From the NCBI GenBank assembly GCA_002428015.1, contig DIZW01000031.1:24080-61144 (forward strand): DNA of 37,065 bases, read 5' to 3'. Positions 33,594 to 37,065 of the stretch are shown here, in pieces. Below the pieces are notes generated by a model. The model worked only from the letters and a program-made list of their open reading frames with translations. It had not been told where the DNA came from and made no database searches. The position numbers were made by a program, and so were the translations under genes. The DNA comes from Oxalobacteraceae bacterium UBA6018. Lineage in GTDB: Bacteria > Pseudomonadota > Gammaproteobacteria > Burkholderiales > Burkholderiaceae_D. Positions within the stretch are counted from its first letter, which is position 1; each line of letters opens with the position of its first letter.

Positions 33594-35360
33594 TCACGGC
33601 TCCGGTTTCGCGTTGCGCGTGGCAGCGCTGATCATCGCCAGCGGGATCTTCGGAGTCCGGTCGGCACACAGCAGGCCGTTGGCCTCCTGGAAGGTGTCGG
33701 CGAACTGGGTGTAGCAAAAGCCGCTGAACAGATGCGTTTCGTTCACCACCTGCAGCAGGCGGCGGTAGTGGTCGAGAAAGCCCGCGTCCGACTCGGCGCG
33801 CGAATAGCCCCAGGTGTGCGCCGGCTGGGCCCCCTTGTCGTAGGCGATGCCGCCGAACTCGGTGAGCACGATCGGCTGGCCGCGGTGGGGAAAGCCGTCC
33901 AGGGTCAGGATGCGGCCGGCCGGGCGGCGCTGGTCGAACAGGGTGCGCTGCGGCTCGGTGGTCTCGTAGCGCGCGCGCAGCTTTTCCGGATCGAAATCGT
34001 AGTCGTGGATGCCGAGGATGTCCGTGGCCGAGGCTTCCCAGCCGTCGTTGCCGATCACCGGCCTGGTCGCGTCCAGCGTCCGGGTCAGGTGGTACAGCGC
34101 CTCGACCGCGTTGCGGTGGGCCTGGGTCGAGGTCAGGTTGGGCACGCCCCAGGACTCGTTGAACGGCACCCACACGATGATGCAGGGATGGCTGTAGTCG
34201 CGCTCGATGGCCTCGGTCCATTCGCGCACCATGCGCGTGATGGCCTTGGGGCTGAAGCGGTAGGCCGACGGCATTTCCTCCCACACCAGCAGGCCCAGGC
34301 GGTCGGCCCAGTACAGGTAGCGCGGGTCCTCGATCTTCTGGTGCTTGCGCACGCCGTTAAAGCCCATGGCCTTGGCCAGCTCGACGTCGCGCCGCAGCGC
34401 CTCGTCGTTGGGCGCGGTCATCAAGGTGTCCGGCCAGTAGCCCTGGTCCAGCACCAGGCGCAGCGGATAGGGCCGGCCGTTGAGCATGAAGCGGTCGCGC
34501 GTGATGGCCACCGAGCGCAGCGCGGTGTACGAGCGCACCCGGTCGAGCACGGTGTCGTTGTGGCGCAGGGTCAGTTCGGCGCGCAGCAGAGTCGGCCGCT
34601 CGGGGCTCCACAGCAGCTCGTTGCGCGAGTCGTCGATGCCGGGGTCGGACAGGGCGATCTTGCGGTTCGCCTCGTGCCCCACCAGCTTGTAGTAGTCGTC
34701 CGAGAGCAGGTTTTGCCCGTGCCACAGCTTGACCTCGACGAACAGGTTGTCGACGATCTCGCCGACGGCGAAAATCTCGCACCCGATTTCATAGCCGTCA
34801 AAAAATGGGGTCCAGCGCAGCCGCTCGATGCGCGTGGCGGACACCCGCTCCATCCACACGGTCTGCCAGATGCCGGTGGTGCGCGGATACCAGATCGAAT
34901 GCGGCTCGAGCAGCCAGTCCTGCTTGCCGCGCGGCTTGGCCAGGTCGTGCGGATCGTCCACCACGTGCACCACCACTTGCTGGGGGCCGTGTTCGCGCAG
35001 CGCGCCGCTGATGTCGGCCGAGAACGGCGTATGACCGCCCTCGTGCTGGGCCACCAGCACGTCGTTGACCCACACCCGCGCCTGGTAATCGACGGCGCCG
35101 AAATGCAGGACCACGCAGCCCTCGCCGGGCGGCAGGTCGAACAGGCGCCGGTACCACACGGCCGGGTGGAAACCTTCGTCGCCGATGCCGCTGGCCGGGG
35201 CTTCGGGTGCGAACGGCACCGTGATCTGGTGGGTCCAGGTGATGGGGTCCGACGGCAGCTTGTGATGCATGGCGTCGTCGAAGGAGAAATCCCACTGGCC
35301 GTTGAGCGAGGTCCAGTTGTCGCGTTCCAGCTGGGGCCGTGGATACTCGAAATCGCTCAT
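33594..35360 (-). CDS. GH2-family glycosidase (beta-galactosidase/glucuronidase-like)
   Basis: A 588-residue cytoplasmic enzyme of glycoside hydrolase family 2. It has the sugar-binding domain (RDNWTSLNGQWDFSFDD start, HFGAVDYQARVWVNDVLVAQHEGGHTPF), the immunoglobulin-like domain and the TIM barrel. The acid/base Glu402 stands in VPFNESWG and the nucleophile Glu501 in VLTEFGG. There is no signal peptide. AAGGAG seven bases before ATG 35360 fixes the start. It overlaps a small upstream ORF by ATGA. It lies 158 bases before the fusion gene on the same strand, so both may serve one glycan pathway. Substrate unknown. Confidence 0.92.
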   Translation of the reverse strand: MSDFEYPRPQLERDNWTSLNGQWDFSFDDAMHHKLPSDPITWTHQITVPFAPEAPASGIGDEGFHPAVWYRRLFDLPPGEGCVVLHFGAVDYQARVWVNDVLVAQHEGGHTPFSADISGALREHGPQQVVVHVVDDPHDLAKPRGKQDWLLEPHSIWYPRTTGIWQTVWMERVSATRIERLRWTPFFDGYEIGCEIFAVGEIVDNLFVEVKLWHGQNLLSDDYYKLVGHEANRKIALSDPGIDDSRNELLWSPERPTLLRAELTLRHNDTVLDRVRSYTALRSVAITRDRFMLNGRPYPLRLVLDQGYWPDTLMTAPNDEALRRDVELAKAMGFNGVRKHQKIEDPRYLYWADRLGLLVWEEMPSAYRFSPKAITRMVREWTEAIERDYSHPCIIVWVPFNESWGVPNLTSTQAHRNAVEALYHLTRTLDATRPVIGNDGWEASATDILGIHDYDFDPEKLRARYETTEPQRTLFDQRRPAGRILTLDGFPHRGQPIVLTEFGGIAYDKGAQPAHTWGYSRAESDAGFLDHYRRLLQVVNETHLFSGFCYTQFADTFQEANGLLCADRTPKIPLAMISAATRNAKPEP

Positions 35361-35506
35361 CGAATCACTCCTTCGGGCAGGGCTCGCACTGGTTTGAAGA
35401 GCCATTGCCGCGATCGGCGCCCATGGCGGGCAGCCGTTGGCGCGGTGCTGGTCGGCGCCCGCCGCGCCGCCAGGGCGCGGCCGAAGAAGTTGTCATTGCC
35501 GGTCAT
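35357..35506 (-). CDS. small 49-residue ORF coupled to the GH2 gene
   Basis: A short Arg/Ala-rich frame beginning MTGNDNFFGRALAARRAP and ending ALPEGVIR. A strong GGAGG lies four bases before its ATG, and its stop overlaps the GH2 ATG as ATGA. Nothing about its sequence is familiar. It may be a leader peptide or small gene whose translation sets GH2 expression, or a chance frame. The strong site and exact overlap favour the former. Confidence 0.45.
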   Translation of the reverse strand: MTGNDNFFGRALAARRAPTSTAPTAARHGRRSRQWLFKPVRALPEGVIR

Positions 35507-35546
35507 TCATCCTCCGCGTCATCGCCTTACAGATACAGCTTTCGGA

Positions 35547-35574
35547 AAACTATTAAATAGAATCGTAACAGTTT
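35547..35574. promoter_or_regulatory. palindromic operator-like site before GH2
   Basis: AAACTATTA (35547-35555) and TAACAGTTT (35566-35574) are inverted repeats with one mismatch around a 10-base centre. It overlaps the likely promoter of the GH2 gene, as expected for a regulator site. No regulator gene stands beside it. Confidence 0.35.
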
Positions 35575-35653
35575 GCTAAAATTTACAATCATCGAATTAT
35601 GCACTGCAACATTTCCCAAAGGACATCAGCGGGCAAGCTCGTTTCGTGCCAAC

Positions 35654-35683
35654 AAAAAAGCCTTCGGTGGTGGTGCCGAAGGC
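35654..35683 (-). terminator. orphan Rho-independent terminator
   Basis: On minus, an 8-bp stem GCCTTCGG/CCGAAGGC (35676-35683 with 35660-35667), 8-base loop, followed by six T. No minus-strand gene precedes it in this window. Confidence 0.65.
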
Positions 35684-36048
35684 CTTGTTTCAACCCGCGC
35701 GACGAGGCCGTCAATGGCCCCCAAGCAGTGCCAGGCCGAAATTGACGACATGTCTATGTTAGCCAAGCGGAAGATCCGTTGCGTCAGACAATGCACTGGG
35801 AGCGCGTAGGACATTCCCTCATGCGCGCGTAGACCCATTCCGCCGGGAAATTAAGCATTGCTTTTCGCCCAATTGTTAAATTTCGCGCGCTGGCGCGTAC
35901 GACCAGGCGCCGGCAAAGCGCACGGCGCGCCGCGTACGGCAGAGTTTGTTACAGCACAAGCGGGGCGCAGTTCGCCTGCGGTGAGCTCAACCATTTCGCC
36001 GCTGCGCGGTCCAACTTGCTCCCACCCACCCGTTATCGGAGAACGACC

Positions 36049-36345
36049 ATGTCGGCCCCCATCATCATTCCTCACGGCAACTTCGATCCCGCCCACATGC
36101 TGGATCACCTGCGCTACCGCCTGCGTCTCAAGAACGACGCCTCGCTGTGCCGCCTGCTCGAAGTCACGCCCCCCTTGCTGAGCAAGATCCGCCACCGCAA
36201 GCGCAGCGTCTGCCCAGGGCTCATCATCCGCATCCACGAAGTGACCGGCATCCGCGTGCACGACCTGCGCGTGATGATGGGCGACCGCCGCGCCCGCATG
36301 CGTCCGCCGGTGCGCAACGGCGCGCCCCCGGGGCGGGTGCACTGA
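36049..36345 (+). CDS. small HTH-type DNA-binding protein
   Basis: A 98-residue basic cytoplasmic protein. Residues about 17-75 fit a Cro/XRE-like helical domain: MLDHLRYRLRLKNDASLCRLLEVTPPLLSKIRHRK (helix-turn-helix with TPPLLSKIRHRK as the recognition part) and then IIRIHEVTGIRVHDLRVMMG. GGAG seven bases before ATG 36049 sets the start. The C-terminus is Arg/Pro-rich. Targets unknown. It stands alone, 142 bases before the next gene. Confidence 0.7.
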   Translation: MSAPIIIPHGNFDPAHMLDHLRYRLRLKNDASLCRLLEVTPPLLSKIRHRKRSVCPGLIIRIHEVTGIRVHDLRVMMGDRRARMRPPVRNGAPPGRVH

Positions 36346-36487
36346 CGCCGCCGCGTGCTGGCCGGGTGCCGCGTGCCCGCCGGGAGGCGCCATACGGCGG
36401 GAAACGAGGTAAAGCCAGGTAAATCTTGTTGCGTCGGTGAACAGCGCTTGCTAGCGTGGGCCTTCCTTCACTTCACTCCGACTAGCG

Positions 36488-37065
36488 ATGACAAACCCGA
36501 TTCGATCGCGCCTGGCGTGCGCCCTGTTCGCCGCCTGCTGCGCCACTGCCCTGCTGCCCTCGACGGCCCAGGCGGTCAAGGCGATGGACCTGCACGCCGA
36601 ACAATTGATGATGGGCGCGGAGAGCATCAAGGATGCGCTCGCGCTCACGTCCAACCAGCAGACGCTGTGGCAGCAGGTGTCCGGCAAGGCCCACGCGCTG
36701 CTGCGCACGCGCCTGTCGCGCCGCGAGAAGCTGCAGGCCGCCCTCAAGTCCCGGCTCGGCAACGGCACGCCCGACCTGCGCGAACTCAATCCCGCCATCG
36801 AAGCCGAAGCGGCCGCCAGCGCCGCCGAAGACCAGCAGCTGCGCGAATTGTGGCTGACCGTCAACGACGCCCTCAACGACAAGCAACGCGCCCAGATCAT
36901 CGAGCTGTTGCAGTCGCAACTGGAACGGGTCGACGCCGACCCTGAACGCGGGCCGCGCGGTGGCGGCGAGCGCGAACAAGGCCACCAGGGTGGCGGACGC
37001 CAGCGTGGCGGGCGCGGCGGCGCCGGCGGCATGGGTGGCGGGATGGGTGGCGGCATGGGTGGCGG
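36488..37065 (+). CDS. Spy/LTXXQ-like periplasmic protein, cut by window edge
   Basis: Open frame from ATG 36488 to the last base, at least 192 residues with no stop seen. A signal peptide (ending AQA, about residue 29) precedes a mostly helical, charged region. ALTSNQQTLWQQV holds an LTxxQ motif (53-57) like that of Spy/CpxP periplasmic chaperones, and LTVNDALNDKQRAQIIELLQ gives a second such LxxxQ helix. The end becomes Gly/Arg-rich and then GGMGGGMGGGM repeats. No clear ribosome-binding site. By family it might resist envelope or metal stress. Confidence 0.65.
   Translation, partial: MTNPIRSRLACALFAACCATALLPSTAQAVKAMDLHAEQLMMGAESIKDALALTSNQQTLWQQVSGKAHALLRTRLSRREKLQAALKSRLGNGTPDLRELNPAIEAEAAASAAEDQQLRELWLTVNDALNDKQRAQIIELLQSQLERVDADPERGPRGGGEREQGHQGGGRQRGGRGGAGGMGGGMGGGMGG

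Larger units (their letters stand above)
35507..36048. other. intergenic region with GH2 promoter elements and an orphan terminator
   Basis: AT-rich from 35520 to 35640, as expected for the GH2/leader promoter on minus; TTTAAT near 35553-35558 read on minus is a possible -10. A terminator hairpin sits at 35654-35683 with no gene to its right on minus. From 35690 to 36048 I see no convincing gene: the 70-residue frame at 35626-35838 crosses the terminator and lacks any family likeness. A small RNA on minus between about 35690 and 35880 is possible. Confidence 0.5.

Noticed and set aside
35626..35838. 70-residue minus-strand frame
   Set aside because: Runs through the orphan terminator hairpin and matches nothing.

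Overview
The window is a high-GC proteobacterial chromosome segment. Gene content (type VI secretion genes, a PEP-CTERM-like protein, a phasin with a lysine/alanine-rich tail, several GGDEF/EAL proteins, glycan-active enzymes) and base composition suggest a Massilia/Duganella-like member of the Oxalobacteraceae (Burkholderiales). That placement is inference; the window has no rRNA or marker gene to prove it. No tRNA, rRNA, CRISPR array, insertion sequence or prophage was seen.

Layout. 1-1816: AT-rich flank and a secreted GH43 arabinanase-like enzyme (minus), with its own terminator. 1817-2313: a long non-coding stretch with three spaced operator-like repeats and a candidate structured RNA. 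2314-7887 (plus): outer-membrane barrel, small PstS-like periplasmic protein, membrane GGDEF-EAL protein and a second membrane GGDEF protein, which look like one cyclic-di-GMP signalling operon. 7928-9916 (minus): phasin, TetR-type regulator and LOG-family hydrolase. 9997-12583 (minus): DUF2141 protein, carotenoid oxygenase and a secreted protein, the first two translationally coupled. 12727-12834: an interleaved pair of perfect inverted repeats. 12869-13480: PEP-CTERM-like exported protein. 13637-14613: EamA-type transporter broken by a frameshift. 14820-16929: KGG stress protein, SDR oxidoreductase, EcsC-family protein.

16949-23795 holds a type VI secretion sheath/baseplate block: tssB-tssC-tssE-tssF-tssG on minus, with tssK divergent. 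Hcp, ClpV, VgrG, TssA and the TssJLM membrane complex are absent from the window, and tssG seems to start at ATT. 23870-25569: an unknown 80-residue protein, a YghU-like GST and a lipoprotein.

25616-30575 (minus) is the most interesting block: a secreted DUF3604 (PHP-like) protein, a membrane-anchored PpiC-like protein, a HupE/UreJ-like membrane protein, a 2OG-Fe(II) oxygenase-like protein and a PCuAC-like protein with most copper ligands missing. The last four are chained by 4-base ATGA/GTGA overlaps, so they very probably work together, plausibly in periplasmic metal handling or metalloenzyme maturation. 30775-35506 (minus): a glycosyltransferase/FAD-oxidoreductase fusion, a cytoplasmic GH2 glycosidase and a small coupled upstream ORF. 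36049 to the end: a small HTH protein and a Spy-like periplasmic protein cut by the window edge.
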